From: Geotalea sp. SG265 | GTDB taxonomy: Bacteria; Desulfobacterota; Desulfuromonadia; Geobacterales; Geobacteraceae | DNA length: 64,000 bases | Direction: 5' to 3' | Assembly (NCBI RefSeq): GCF_022808985.1 | Contig: NZ_JAKZFT010000001.1 | Span: forward strand, 248,001 to 312,000 | In this document: piece after piece, positions 8,227-17,894 of the stretch | Numbering within the stretch: the first letter of the stretch is position 1 | Layout: each line of letters opens with the position of its first letter | Notes under the pieces: model-generated | The model's input: only the letters and a program-made list of their open reading frames with translations | What the model was told of the DNA's origin: nothing | Databases searched by the model: none | Program-made: the position numbers and the translations under genes

Positions 8227-8891
8227 GCGGCATGATTCTCATCGTGGAAGACGAAGAAAAGCTGGCAAGACTTCTGGCCGATTACCTCCGCCAAGCGGGC
8301 TACAACAGCCACTGCCTCGGCAACGGTCAGGAGGTGGTGCCCTGGGTCCAGAGCCATAAACCTGAACTGATCCTGCTGGATCTGATGCTGCCGGGCAAGG
8401 GGGGGCTGGAAATCTGCAAGGAGATTCGCTCCTTTTCGTCCGTGCCGATCATCATGACAACGGCCCGGGTGGAGGAGATCGATCGCCTGCTCGGCCTGGA
8501 ACTGGGTGCCGATGATTACATCTGCAAGCCCTTCAGCCCCCGTGAGGTAGTAGCCAGGGTCAAGGCAGTCCTGCGCAGGGCCCAGGGAGGCGAAGCGGGC
8601 AATCTGCAAGGGCTGGTTCTCGATGAGTCGCGCTATCGGGCAACGCTGAACAACCGGGACCTGCAACTGACCGCCGTTGAATTCAAGCTCCTCAGCCTGC
8701 TCGCGGCAAGCCCGGGGCGAATTTTCAGCCGGCAGCAGCTGATGGACCACATCTATCCGGACCAGCGGGTCGTCAGCGACCGCACCATCGATAGCCACAT
8801 CAAGAAATTGCGCAGGAAGCTGGCAATCATGGAATCGGAACGGGAATATATCCATTCCCTCTATGGAGTCGGCTATAAGTTCGAACCTTGA
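8223..8891 (+). CDS. Response regulator, OmpR/PhoB family, BaeR-like
   Basis: A 222-residue two-domain regulator. The receiver domain has the acidic pair near residues 10-11 (VEDEEK), phospho-acceptor Asp 53 (LLDLMLPG) and Lys 102 (ICKPFSP). Residues 125-222 form a winged helix with the usual recognition region (SDRTIDSHIKKLRRKL) and end GYKFEP. ATG overlaps the kinase stop (ATGA), so the two are translated together. The 38-bp repeats upstream of the spy-like gene and of the efflux operon are the obvious candidate targets; their one-turn spacing fits tandem binding by this family. Confidence 0.93.
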   Translation: MSGMILIVEDEEKLARLLADYLRQAGYNSHCLGNGQEVVPWVQSHKPELILLDLMLPGKGGLEICKEIRSFSSVPIIMTTARVEEIDRLLGLELGADDYICKPFSPREVVARVKAVLRRAQGGEAGNLQGLVLDESRYRATLNNRDLQLTAVEFKLLSLLAASPGRIFSRQQLMDHIYPDQRVVSDRTIDSHIKKLRRKLAIMESEREYIHSLYGVGYKFEP

Positions 8892-8920
8892 AGACGAGCG
8901 GGTCCGCATACGAGGAATAT

Positions 8921-8958
8921 TCACATTTCTTCCACAGTTCGTGCACATTCTCCTGGTA
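8921..8958 (+). promoter_or_regulatory. 38-bp site with three 11-bp direct repeats upstream of the efflux operon
   Basis: Units of 11 bp, CACATTTCTTC, CACAGTTCGTG and CACATTCTCCT, are followed by GGTA. The site lies 30 bp after the response regulator stop and 48 bp before the outer-membrane lipoprotein start. It is 33/38 identical to the site at 6686-6723. The distance to the start codon is also similar (48 and 58 bp), suggesting a common promoter architecture. Confidence 0.75.
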
Positions 8959-9006
8959 TTTCTGATCCATCAACTCGTGACAAGGCAAACAACAAGGGGA
9001 AAGGTA

Positions 9007-10446
9007 GTGACACAGGTGACTTGTCTCAAATGGCCGCTAATCATGGTTACCGCCTTGGCTCTCACCGCATGCGTCAAGGTGGGACCCAATTACGTGAAAC
9101 CGGAACCGACCGTGCCGCCAAACTGGAGCCGGCTGGACGGCATGGCGGGCTCCGAAACTAAAGCCGCTGCCACCGGCGATATAAGCCGATGGTGGCTCAC
9201 ATTGAATGACCCGTTGCTCTCCGCGCTCGTCGATGAAGCCCTGCAGGCAAGCCCGGACCTGCACAGCGCCTTGGCAAAATTGCGGGAAGCCCGGGCCCGC
9301 AGCGCCGTCGCCACCTCCGGGCTTTACCCCAGCGTCACCGGCTCGGGCAGCGCCAGCCGCAACCGGTCGGATAATAGAACGCAGAACCTCTTCCGGGCAG
9401 GTTTCGACGCGGAGTGGGAGTTGGATCTGTTCGGCGGAGTGCGGCGGGGCATGGAAGCGGCCACGGCGGATGTGGAATCCTCCGAGGCAAGCCTGGAGAA
9501 TACCCGGGTTTCCCTGGTGGCGGAAGTGGCGCTGAACTACGTGGAGGTGCGGACTCTGCAGATCCGGCTGCGCATTGCCCGGGACAACCTGGCGAGCCAG
9601 ACGGAGACGCTGCAGTTGACCGACTGGCGCGCCCAGGCAGGCTTGGTGAGCAGCCAGGATGTGGATCAGGCACGGAGCAACCGGGAGCAGACCCGCGCCC
9701 GGATTCCGGCCCTGGAAACCAGCCTCGCCGAAGCGGAACACCGACTGGATGTGCTGCTGGGGAAAACGCCGGGGACCCTGCATGGACAGCTGGCTGCCGG
9801 TGGCGATCTCCCCTCGGTGCCCGCTCAGATTGCCGTCGGCATCCCGGCCGATGCTCTGCGCCAGCGCCCTGATGTGCAGAGTGCCGAGCGGAGGTTGGCG
9901 GCGGAAACGGCCAGGATCGGAGTAGCCGAAGCGGCCCGTTATCCCTCCTTCAGGCTCTCAGGGTCCATCGGTCTTGAGGCGCTGACCGTGGGGGCCATGG
10001 GCGACAGCGGAGCTTTAACCTCGTCCCTGCTTGCCGGCATCACCGCTCCGATCTTCAATGCCGGCAAACTGCGCAACCAGGTGGTGATCCAGGATGCGAT
10101 ACGGGAGCAGGCACAGGTCGCCTACGAGCAGTCGGTGCTCACCGCCTTGCAGGACGTGGAAAATGCCCTGGTGGCTTTCTCTCGCAACCGCGAAAGCAGC
10201 GAAGCGCTGATGAACGCAGCCGAATCGGCCCGTAATGCGGCCCAGGCGGCACGGCAGCGGTACGGCGCCGGGCTGATCGACTTTCAATCGGTACTTGATA
10301 CCGAACGCAACGTGCTGTCTGTTGAAGACAGCCTCGCCAGCACCCGCGCCGATCGGGTACTGGCGCTCATCCGCTTATACAAGGCGCTGGGCGGTGGCTG
10401 GTCGCCGCAAAGTCAACCAGGCGCCCATGAGAAGGACAAGTCATGA
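9007..10446 (+). CDS. Outer-membrane efflux lipoprotein, NodT/OprM (TolC-like) family
   Basis: A 479-residue protein. I start at GTG 9007, six bases after AAGGGGA; this gives a short lipoprotein signal ending LTAC (Cys about residue 22) followed by the family hallmark VGPNYVKPEP. Earlier in-frame starts would overlap the regulator gene and bury the signal. Two outer-membrane-efflux repeats follow, rich in long helices (LREARARSAVATSGLYPSVTGSGS and LAEAEHRLDVLLG type segments). The protein would form the trimeric exit duct of a tripartite pump. Its stop overlaps the adaptor start by 4 bp, tying it to the MacAB-like components downstream. Confidence 0.9.
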   Translation: MTQVTCLKWPLIMVTALALTACVKVGPNYVKPEPTVPPNWSRLDGMAGSETKAAATGDISRWWLTLNDPLLSALVDEALQASPDLHSALAKLREARARSAVATSGLYPSVTGSGSASRNRSDNRTQNLFRAGFDAEWELDLFGGVRRGMEAATADVESSEASLENTRVSLVAEVALNYVEVRTLQIRLRIARDNLASQTETLQLTDWRAQAGLVSSQDVDQARSNREQTRARIPALETSLAEAEHRLDVLLGKTPGTLHGQLAAGGDLPSVPAQIAVGIPADALRQRPDVQSAERRLAAETARIGVAEAARYPSFRLSGSIGLEALTVGAMGDSGALTSSLLAGITAPIFNAGKLRNQVVIQDAIREQAQVAYEQSVLTALQDVENALVAFSRNRESSEALMNAAESARNAAQAARQRYGAGLIDFQSVLDTERNVLSVEDSLASTRADRVLALIRLYKALGGGWSPQSQPGAHEKDKS

Positions 10447-11735
10447 ACGAAAACAAGACAGCACACCCCCAGGGTGTATCCCTGCAACACCTCCTGAATA
10501 AAAAGTCCGGCGGATTCTTCTCCCGCCGCTGGCCGGTGCTCACCGGCGCGGTCATTCTGATCGCAGCCGTGGCCTTTTTTACCGCTCGCTCCAACGGCAA
10601 GGGTGAAGCCCCACGCTACCACACCGAGGCGGTCGAGTCCGGCACGCTGGTGGTAAACGTCTCCGCCAGCGGCAACCTCCAACCCACCAACCAGGTTGAC
10701 GTGGGAAGCGAACTCTCGGGCATCGTGGACCGTGTGCTGGTGGACGACAACGATCGGGTGAAACAGGGGCAAGTCCTTGCACGCCTAGATTTGGCAAAAC
10801 TGCAGGATGCGGTTTCCAAATCGAGGGCTACGCTGGCGGCGGCCGAGGCGCAGGTGCTGCAAGGGCAGGCAACGGTAGCCGAAACGCGTGCCGCACTGTC
10901 CCGTTTCCGGCAGGTGGCCCAGCTCTCCGGCGGCAAGGTGCCTTCGAAGAGCGAAATGGACACCGCCGAGGCCAATCTCAAGCGGGCCGAGGCCAATGAG
11001 GCGAGCGCCCGAGCCTCCGTCACCCAGGCCCGAGCCAACCTCCAGTCCGACCAGACAAACCTCGCCAAGGCCAGCATCCGTTCACCCATCAACGGGGTAG
11101 TGCTGGCACGCAAAGTCCAACCTGGGCAGACGGTCGCAGCCTCCTTCCAGGCGCCGGTTCTCTTTACCCTGGCTGAAGATCTCTCCAAGATGGAATTGCA
11201 GGTCAACGTGGACGAAGCCGACGTGGGACAGGTAAAGGTGGGGCAGAAGGCGACCTTCACCGTTGATGCCTGGCCCGGCCGGAAATACGATGCCCTCATC
11301 ACCCGGGTCGGCTATGGGTCCCAGAAAGTTGAAGGGGTGGTCTCGTACCTGACGGTACTCCAGGTAGCCAATAATGATCTTTCGCTGCGTCCCGGCATGA
11401 CCGGCATAGCCGAGATCACCACCATTACCCGCGATAAGGCCTTGCTGGTGCCCAACGCCGCCCTGCGCTTCACCCCTCCGGTAACGGCCAGGGCGCAGAA
11501 GAAGCGTGGCTTCAGTATCGGCACTCTTTTGATGCCCCGCCCCCCGAGACAGGTGCCAAAGCAGAAACAAGCAGCGAATTCCGGCTCGCCACGGGTCTGG
11601 GTGCTGCGGGACGGGCAACCGGCGCCGATCGACGTCAAGACCGGGGCAACCAACGGCCGAATGACCGAGATCACCGGCGGGCAGCTTAAGGAAGGCATGC
11701 AAGTGATCACAGAGTCACTGGAGAACTCCCCATGA
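10443..11735 (+). CDS. Periplasmic adaptor (membrane fusion protein), MacA/HlyD family
   Basis: A 430-residue protein with one N-terminal membrane segment (about residues 33-50). It has the split lipoyl domain (VSASGNLQPTNQVDVGSELSG and IRSPINGVVLAR), an alpha-helical hairpin at about 120-200, and beta-barrel domains after that. A Pro/Lys/Arg-rich insertion near residues 350-375 is not typical. MacA-type adaptors couple an inner-membrane ABC permease to the outer-membrane duct. Translational coupling on both sides (4-bp overlaps) supports a single tripartite complex with its neighbours. Confidence 0.92.
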   Translation: MNENKTAHPQGVSLQHLLNKKSGGFFSRRWPVLTGAVILIAAVAFFTARSNGKGEAPRYHTEAVESGTLVVNVSASGNLQPTNQVDVGSELSGIVDRVLVDDNDRVKQGQVLARLDLAKLQDAVSKSRATLAAAEAQVLQGQATVAETRAALSRFRQVAQLSGGKVPSKSEMDTAEANLKRAEANEASARASVTQARANLQSDQTNLAKASIRSPINGVVLARKVQPGQTVAASFQAPVLFTLAEDLSKMELQVNVDEADVGQVKVGQKATFTVDAWPGRKYDALITRVGYGSQKVEGVVSYLTVLQVANNDLSLRPGMTGIAEITTITRDKALLVPNAALRFTPPVTARAQKKRGFSIGTLLMPRPPRQVPKQKQAANSGSPRVWVLRDGQPAPIDVKTGATNGRMTEITGGQLKEGMQVITESLENSP

Positions 11736-12436
11736 GCGACGGCGCTCTAATCCGCCTTTCCGGCATCACCAAGACCTATGGCCGTGGCCAGGGCGCCTTT
11801 CAGGCCCTAAAAGGGATAGACCTGGCCATCGCCGCAGGTGATTTCGTCGCCATAATGGGTCATAGCGGCTCCGGCAAATCCACCACCATGAATATCCTTG
11901 GCTGCCTCGACACCCCCACCAACGGCAGCTACGAGTTTCAGGGGGTGCATGTGGAAAAACTGGAACGCAACCAGCGGGCGCTGCTGCGGCGGCATTACCT
12001 GGGCTTCATCTTCCAGGGCTTCAACCTGCTCTCGCGTACCACCGCCCTGGAGAATGTGGAACTGCCGCTGATCTACCGGGGGGAAGCGGCGCCGGTCCGC
12101 CATGCAGCCGCGCGCAAAGCTCTGGAGCAGGTCGGTCTGAAAGGATGGGAAGACCACACCCCGGCCGAGCTCTCCGGGGGGCAGCAGCAGCGTGTCGCCA
12201 TCGCCCGCGCCATCGTTACCCGCCCCACAGTACTCTTGGCGGACGAGCCGACCGGCAATCTGGATACGCGCACCAGTCAGGAAGTCATGGATCTGATAAC
12301 CCACTTCAACATGGAACTGGGCATCACCGTGCTCATGGTCACCCACGAACCGGACATAGCCGCTTATGCCAAACGGGTCATCCACTTCGTCGATGGACGG
12401 GTCGAGACCGACCGGCGCAACCGGGAGAATAACTGA
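11732..12436 (+). CDS. ABC transporter ATPase, MacB/LolD type
   Basis: A 234-residue cytoplasmic ATPase. Walker A is GHSGSGKST (about residues 44-52), the signature LSGGQQQR is near 148-155, and Walker [13 protein letters not shown] near 168-179. The D-loop and NLD ending are those of the MacB/LolD/FtsE branch. In E. coli MacB the ATPase is fused to the permease; here it is separate, overlapping the permease gene by one base. It would power the tripartite exporter. Confidence 0.94.
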   Translation: MSDGALIRLSGITKTYGRGQGAFQALKGIDLAIAAGDFVAIMGHSGSGKSTTMNILGCLDTPTNGSYEFQGVHVEKLERNQRALLRRHYLGFIFQGFNLLSRTTALENVELPLIYRGEAAPVRHAAARKALEQVGLKGWEDHTPAELSGGQQQRVAIARAIVTRPTVLLADEPTGNLDTRTSQEVMDLITHFNMELGITVLMVTHEPDIAAYAKRVIHFVDGRVETDRRNRENN

Positions 12437-13638
12437 TGCTCTGGAACACCATACTCCTCTCCATGCGCGCCATCCGCCGCAACCTGCTGCGCTCCTTTCT
12501 CACCGTTCTCGGCATCGTCATCGGCGTTGCCGCCGTTATCACCATGGTCACCCTGGGCAACGGCGCCACCAAATCTGTATCCGACCAGATTTCCAGCATG
12601 GGAAGCAATCTCTTGATGCTGGTTCCAGGCCAGCGCTTCGGCCCCGGCTCGGAAGGCGCCCCCAAATTCAAGAGTGCCGACGTGGAGGCGATCCGCAACC
12701 AGATCACCACGGTTGAGCGGGTGGCGCCGGTGGTGAACAAAAGCGTGACGACGGTCTACCAGGCAAAGAACTGGCCCACGGTCATCACCGGTACCAACAA
12801 CGACTATTTCCAGGCTGGTAACTGGGAGCTGGCCGGCGGCCGCAGCTTCACGGACGCAGAGGAACGGGCGGGCAAGGCGGTCTGCGTCATCGGTGAAACG
12901 GTGCGCAATAAGCTGTTCGGCGGTCAGAACCCGGTCGGGAGCCAGATCCGCATCAAGCAGTTCTCCTGCGAAGTCATCGGCCTTCTGAAATCAAAGGGGC
13001 AGTCGGCTATGGGGTCCGACCAGGACGACAGCATCATCATGCCCCTGCGCACTGTACAGCGCCGCCTTACCGGCACCCAGGACATCAACCGGCTGACGGT
13101 CTCGGTCAAGAATGGCGCTTCGATCGACGCGGCAAAGGAACAGCTCACCCTGCTCATGCGCGAGCGCCGCAACATCGCCGAGAATGAGGATGATGATTTC
13201 CGGGTCATGGACACCCGGCAGATTGCCCAGACCCTCACCAGCACAACAAAGATCCTCACCATGCTCCTTGGTGCGGTGGCTGCGGTGAGCCTCCTGGTGG
13301 GGGGGATCGGCATTATGAACATCATGCTGGTTTCGGTTACTGAGCGGACCCGGGAGATCGGCATCCGCCTGGCCATCGGCGCACTGGAAAGCGAGGTGCT
13401 GCTCCAGTTCCTGGTGGAGGCGGTGGTACTCTCCAGCCTCGGCGGCCTGGTCGGCATCGCCCTGGCGACCGGCGCCTCCATCGGTCTTGCCAAGCTCATG
13501 GGAATCCCCTACCAGTTCTATGCCGGCATCAACCTGCTCTCCTTCGTCTTTTCGGCAGCCATCGGCGTAATCTTCGGCTTTTTCCCGGCTCGCCGGGCGG
13601 CGGGACTGAACCCCATCGATGCCCTGCGGCACGAATGA
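12436..13638 (+). CDS. ABC transporter permease, MacB type
   Basis: A 400-residue inner-membrane protein. A membrane segment at about residues 20-42 is followed by a large periplasmic MacB_PCD domain (about 50-240). Three FtsX-type membrane segments then follow, with the family sequence GGIGIMNIMLVSVTERTREIGIRLA at about 285-310. The MacB fold transmits ATPase movements to the periplasm instead of moving substrate across the inner membrane. Last gene of the overlapping efflux operon. Substrates could be drugs, lipids or peptides and cannot be read from sequence. Confidence 0.93.
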   Translation: MLWNTILLSMRAIRRNLLRSFLTVLGIVIGVAAVITMVTLGNGATKSVSDQISSMGSNLLMLVPGQRFGPGSEGAPKFKSADVEAIRNQITTVERVAPVVNKSVTTVYQAKNWPTVITGTNNDYFQAGNWELAGGRSFTDAEERAGKAVCVIGETVRNKLFGGQNPVGSQIRIKQFSCEVIGLLKSKGQSAMGSDQDDSIIMPLRTVQRRLTGTQDINRLTVSVKNGASIDAAKEQLTLLMRERRNIAENEDDDFRVMDTRQIAQTLTSTTKILTMLLGAVAAVSLLVGGIGIMNIMLVSVTERTREIGIRLAIGALESEVLLQFLVEAVVLSSLGGLVGIALATGASIGLAKLMGIPYQFYAGINLLSFVFSAAIGVIFGFFPARRAAGLNPIDALRHE

Positions 13639-13687
13639 GGTAAGAGGGGCAAGCCATAACAATGACGAAAATATCCCATATCCACAG

Positions 13688-15037
13688 ATGAAGACTAACC
13701 ACATCCCTCGCCTGCTCAAACTGGCCGGCCCCATGATCCTCTCCACCTCCGCCATCACCATGATGCAGATCATCGATGCCGTTATCCTGTCGCGCCACTC
13801 CGGCGCGGCGGTCGCGGCCTTGGGGCCTTCCGGCATGGCGGTGATCCTCTTTCAGGGATTCCTCTTCGGCACAGCCGGCTATGCCAGCACCTTCGTTGCG
13901 CACTGCCACGGCCGTGGCGACACGCAGGCCGTCCGCTCATCGGCCTGGCTCGGCATCCATGCGGCCCTCGTGTCCGGCATCCTGGCCCTGGCAGCCGCCT
14001 GGCCCCTTGCCCAGCTTTTCTTTCTGGCCGGACATGGGCCACAGGTTGCCAGTAATGAGAGCAGCTATTTCTTGATCTGCATGGCGGGATCACTGTTCCC
14101 GGTTCTGGGTTCGGCCCTGGCCGGGTGGCTCTCGGGGATAGGGCGACCGGTCATCGTCACCGGCGTTACTTTCGTTTCGCTGGCGGTCAACGCTTTCCTG
14201 GCATGGGGGCTGGTCCTTGGGGAATGGGGGTTGCCGCGGTTCGGCATGGCAGGAGCGGCCATTGCCACCGTTACGGCACAGATGGTGGCAGCCATCGTTT
14301 ATGCTCTCATTTTTGCCAAGGCTGGGGGATTCGCCGATGGGGCGGCAAGAAAATTTGACAGGATGGAGTTCCGCCGGTTCCTCTCGCTGGCCATGCCCAT
14401 GGGGCTCAGGATCAGCGGTGAGCTGGCGGCCTGGACCCTGTTCCTGGTGGTGGTCGGCCGGTTGGGAACGGTGGAACTGGCCGCATCCAGTATCGCCTTC
14501 CGCATCAACGGCATGGCGTTCTTTCCTGCCTTCGGCCTTGGTCAGGCGGCAGGGATACTGGTGGGACATGCCCGGGGAGCGGGCAACGACGACGAAATAC
14601 CGGCGATCGCCTCTCAGGCCCTTTTGGTGTGCGAAATATGGATGCTGGCCATGGCTTGTCTGTTCGCCACCCAGGCAGGCCCGCTCATGTCGACCTTTGC
14701 CGGCAATGGCCTGGAAAGCGCGCCAATCGTGGAAACAGGCTCGGTGGTGATGAAGTTCGTGGCCTTTTACTGCCTGTTCGATGCCGCCAATGTCACGATC
14801 GGCTGCGTCCTGGCCTCGGTTGGAGACACACGTTGGCTAGCCCGCACCTTCCTTGTCTCTTCCACTGCTTTCCTGGTCCTGCTATGGCTCATCGACTGGA
14901 CCTGCCCCAGCCTGGCGGCGGAGTGGGCGCTGGCCACGGTCTTCGTCTTTGCCACAGCGGTTATCTGGCTGCTGCGCTTTCACAGCGAAGGTTGGAGGTG
15001 TACCAGCGTGATGAATGGGACAAAGGCATCCTTCTAG
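13688..15037 (+). CDS. MATE-family multidrug/sodium antiporter
   Basis: A 449-residue inner-membrane protein with about 12 hydrophobic segments arranged as two related halves, each beginning with a typical MatE segment (LAGPMILSTSAITMMQIIDAVIL near the N-terminus; SLAMPMGLRISGELAAWTL near 235-255). ATG 13688 is used because it gives the standard N-terminus; no good ribosome binding site precedes it. A 9-codon open frame (13662-13691) ends across this ATG and might couple its translation to the efflux operon 49 bp upstream. MATE proteins export cationic drugs in exchange for Na+ or H+. Position after the tripartite pump suggests shared expression. Confidence 0.88.
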   Translation: MKTNHIPRLLKLAGPMILSTSAITMMQIIDAVILSRHSGAAVAALGPSGMAVILFQGFLFGTAGYASTFVAHCHGRGDTQAVRSSAWLGIHAALVSGILALAAAWPLAQLFFLAGHGPQVASNESSYFLICMAGSLFPVLGSALAGWLSGIGRPVIVTGVTFVSLAVNAFLAWGLVLGEWGLPRFGMAGAAIATVTAQMVAAIVYALIFAKAGGFADGAARKFDRMEFRRFLSLAMPMGLRISGELAAWTLFLVVVGRLGTVELAASSIAFRINGMAFFPAFGLGQAAGILVGHARGAGNDDEIPAIASQALLVCEIWMLAMACLFATQAGPLMSTFAGNGLESAPIVETGSVVMKFVAFYCLFDAANVTIGCVLASVGDTRWLARTFLVSSTAFLVLLWLIDWTCPSLAAEWALATVFVFATAVIWLLRFHSEGWRCTSVMNGTKASF

Positions 15038-15084
15038 CTGGCTTTACGATGTCTTTTCCAGCCCAACCAACCATGCAGAATCAT

Positions 15085-17751
15085 TTACCGGATGACCAGT
15101 TCACTCACGGTCAAGGTTCCAGCTGATATGGTCAACGAGCCATCGACGGTGGTGAAGCCGGTGGTGGAAAGGAAGGAGCTGTCTTTGCCGCCGGACAGGG
15201 TAATCTCCTTTTCACCATTGAACAATAGTGACTCGACGAATGTGTCTACCCCGGCCTCAATAGTCCCGGCAGCGGTAATGGCACCATAGGCCGCCTGCAG
15301 TGAAGCGAAATATGAGGCTCCCACCCTTGCATTCTGCTTGAGGCTGAAGCCTGCGCTGACGGATTGAGTGGATGACATGCCGATGCTACACGGCCCGGTG
15401 CCGCTGCAGCCGCCCCCCCACCCGGTAAAAAGGGAATCCCACCTGGGCAGGGGGGTGAGGGTAACGGCAGAATTGGTGACAAAGGACGCGGTGCAACCGC
15501 TGGATGAGCCGGTCGTACATGTGATGCCGGCAGGGTTGCTGCTGACCGTCCCCCATCCGGCGCCGGTCAAGGAAGCAGTGAGGCTCAGGGAGCCGGAGTT
15601 CGGCGTGACGCTGTTGGAGGGGGAAGAAAGGGGACCTGTCCCGGCACCGTTGGTGGCAGTGACCGTAAAGGTGTATGCCGTCCCATTGTTCAGGCCGGTA
15701 AGCTTCAGGGGACTGGCGGGGCCGCTGACGGCCATGCCTCCGGGATTGGAGATGACGGTATACGAGGTTATGGAGCTCCCCCCGTCGCTGGCAGGGGGGC
15801 TGAAAGTCACTGTTGCCTCTCCGTTCCCTGCAGTTGCAGAACCAATTGTCGGAGCCCCCGGAGGGGTAACGGCAGCGAATGTGGCGCTGATGCTGTGATC
15901 GGCGGTCACCGGGCCGAAGGAATAGGTAAATTGTTCCCTGTTGGCAACGGTCTGGGCGACAGCATCGACGGTCACAGCGGTGAGATAACTGCCGGCAGCG
16001 GGCGTGGCATTACATGAGGTGACGGTATTGTAACTGACAGTGGTGCCCGGGGTGCAGGTAAGGGAGCCGTTACCGGTCATGGCAGTACCGATGGTATAGG
16101 TATTGGGAGCAAACGAAAAGATAACCGAGCAGTCAGCGGTGATCGCTCCAGTAGTGTAACTGGTGCCGCTCAGGCTTCCCGTGGGGCAGGTTCCGCCGGT
16201 CGGGGTGCCTGTATGGTAACCTGCAGCCGGTGCCAGGGCAAACGTGGCTGTCTGCCCTCCCGTCACCGAAACTGGATTGGCTGACGCGATTGTCCCGTTG
16301 CCGCCGTCAACGCTTGCAGTAATCATGTGGGTAGACAGGGCGTTTATGGCGGAATCGACGCGGATCCTGGGTTTCACCAGGCCGTTGCGCGAATCGGTCA
16401 CCGGCACCCCTGTCGATGCCAGTGCGTCGAGAACTTCCGTCACGGAGGCAGCCGGCTTGGCCGATTTGATAACTGCCCACGCGCCTGTCACGTGGGGAGT
16501 CGCCATGGAGGTGCCGCTCAGATAGGCGTACCCGGTTCCGGGGACCGACGAATAAATAGAGCTTCCCGGAGCGAGGAGATTGAGAAAGGAAGCACTGTTT
16601 GAGTAAGAGGCGACGACATCGGACTTGCTGGTGGCGCCGACGCTGATGGCACTGGAAATACAGGCTGGGGCAGAAATTCCGGATGAGTTGGCATCGTTAC
16701 CGGAGGCGATAACCGTGGCTATGCCGACACTGCGAAGGGCATCGATAGCGGCTTTCTCGGAGGTAACGTTGGAATCTGAATCGCAGTAGGAGGCGTAGGC
16801 ACCTCCCCCCAGGCTCAAATTAGCGGCAGAGATGCTGTAGGTGCTCCGTAAATCATAGACCCGCTGCAGGGCACTGACCTGATCGGAGATATACGACATT
16901 ATGCAGGGGCCGGTTGCGCCTACGCCGCACTGGGCAGTGTCGAACTGGGAAAACACCTGAATGGCGATGATATTTGCATCCCTGGCAACACCACTGAATG
17001 ATGCACCCTTCCCAGCCGCGATCCCGGCCACATGGGTGCCGTGCTCGCAGCCGGGCAACGTAGGGCTGCAGTTTCCCCCGGCCCCGGGAAGCGTCGATCC
17101 TGATTTACAGAGAGCTGTCGATCCGTTCAGCCTGCTGGTGGTGGAATAGCAAGCCTCTGAGACGACCTTGCCCGTGAGGAACGGATGGGCCTTGTCGACC
17201 CCGGTGTCGAGAATGGCAACCATCTGACCGCTGCCGCTGTAGCCGTTGAAGAGGTTTCCCACGGCGCCGATCAACGGGACGCTCTCGGAAAGGGAAAGTG
17301 GAAGCGGCAGATCCTCCTCGATCAGATCAATCTCGGGAAGGGCTAGCAGTGCTTCGTATTCGGCACGATCGACCTCCAGTGCCATAAAAGGGATAAAAGG
17401 GAAGCGTTTTGCTTCTGCCAGATGCTCATGTGAGAGGAGTGCCCCAACTTTGGATTGTCCCCGGGCGATTGCTGCTCGTTGGGCTTGGACCGCCGCTGCA
17501 TCGGAAAGTTCCCCTTCGGGAATGAACCCTTGCGGAAGATCGGCGGGAGGAGCAAGGCGGACAATGATTCTCGCCGCTCCGCGCGCAGCAAGGCTTGCCT
17601 CTATGCTGTTCTGTGCCGGGGAATGCAATACAGGCGCATTCGCAGGGCGTGATGAGCCAATTAACGGCGTTGTCTCCCCCGCGGCCAAACCTGCTGTGGC
17701 AATGGCGACAATAGCTAAGGTAATGAATACAAGCAGTCTCTTCAGGTACAC
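15085..17751 (-). CDS. Secreted subtilisin-family serine protease with repeat and fibronectin-like domains
   Basis: An 888-residue protein starting at GTG 17751, with AAGGA just upstream. Signal peptide residues 1-24; an inhibitor-I9-like propeptide at about 60-150; then the S8 catalytic domain with Asp 182 (ILDTGVD), His 237 (EHGTHVAG), oxyanion Asn 352 (ASGND) and Ser 415 (SGTSMATPH). After residue 480 come two related 'bacterial repeat' units (SVDGGNGTIAS and TGNGSLTC types), a fibronectin type III-like domain (about 635-725), a third repeat, and a C-terminal beta-rich region of about 80 residues. All catalytic residues are present, so it should be active outside the cell. It converges with the MATE gene. 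The substrate is unknown. Confidence 0.92.
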   Translation of the reverse strand: MYLKRLLVFITLAIVAIATAGLAAGETTPLIGSSRPANAPVLHSPAQNSIEASLAARGAARIIVRLAPPADLPQGFIPEGELSDAAAVQAQRAAIARGQSKVGALLSHEHLAEAKRFPFIPFMALEVDRAEYEALLALPEIDLIEEDLPLPLSLSESVPLIGAVGNLFNGYSGSGQMVAILDTGVDKAHPFLTGKVVSEACYSTTSRLNGSTALCKSGSTLPGAGGNCSPTLPGCEHGTHVAGIAAGKGASFSGVARDANIIAIQVFSQFDTAQCGVGATGPCIMSYISDQVSALQRVYDLRSTYSISAANLSLGGGAYASYCDSDSNVTSEKAAIDALRSVGIATVIASGNDANSSGISAPACISSAISVGATSKSDVVASYSNSASFLNLLAPGSSIYSSVPGTGYAYLSGTSMATPHVTGAWAVIKSAKPAASVTEVLDALASTGVPVTDSRNGLVKPRIRVDSAINALSTHMITASVDGGNGTIASANPVSVTGGQTATFALAPAAGYHTGTPTGGTCPTGSLSGTSYTTGAITADCSVIFSFAPNTYTIGTAMTGNGSLTCTPGTTVSYNTVTSCNATPAAGSYLTAVTVDAVAQTVANREQFTYSFGPVTADHSISATFAAVTPPGAPTIGSATAGNGEATVTFSPPASDGGSSITSYTVISNPGGMAVSGPASPLKLTGLNNGTAYTFTVTATNGAGTGPLSSPSNSVTPNSGSLSLTASLTGAGWGTVSSNPAGITCTTGSSSGCTASFVTNSAVTLTPLPRWDSLFTGWGGGCSGTGPCSIGMSSTQSVSAGFSLKQNARVGASYFASLQAAYGAITAAGTIEAGVDTFVESLLFNGEKEITLSGGKDSSFLSTTGFTTVDGSLTISAGTLTVSELVIR

Positions 17752-17894
17752 GGTTTTCCTTGTTTATTATCTGGAAGGGCGACAGGTAAAGGAGCAAAAA
17801 ATATACCTGTCCTCTGCAGAAAGATGGCTGCCTAATCTGTGCAACCGATCGTAAATGAGAGATTCAAACGGACCGCAATTGGACCGACAGGCAA

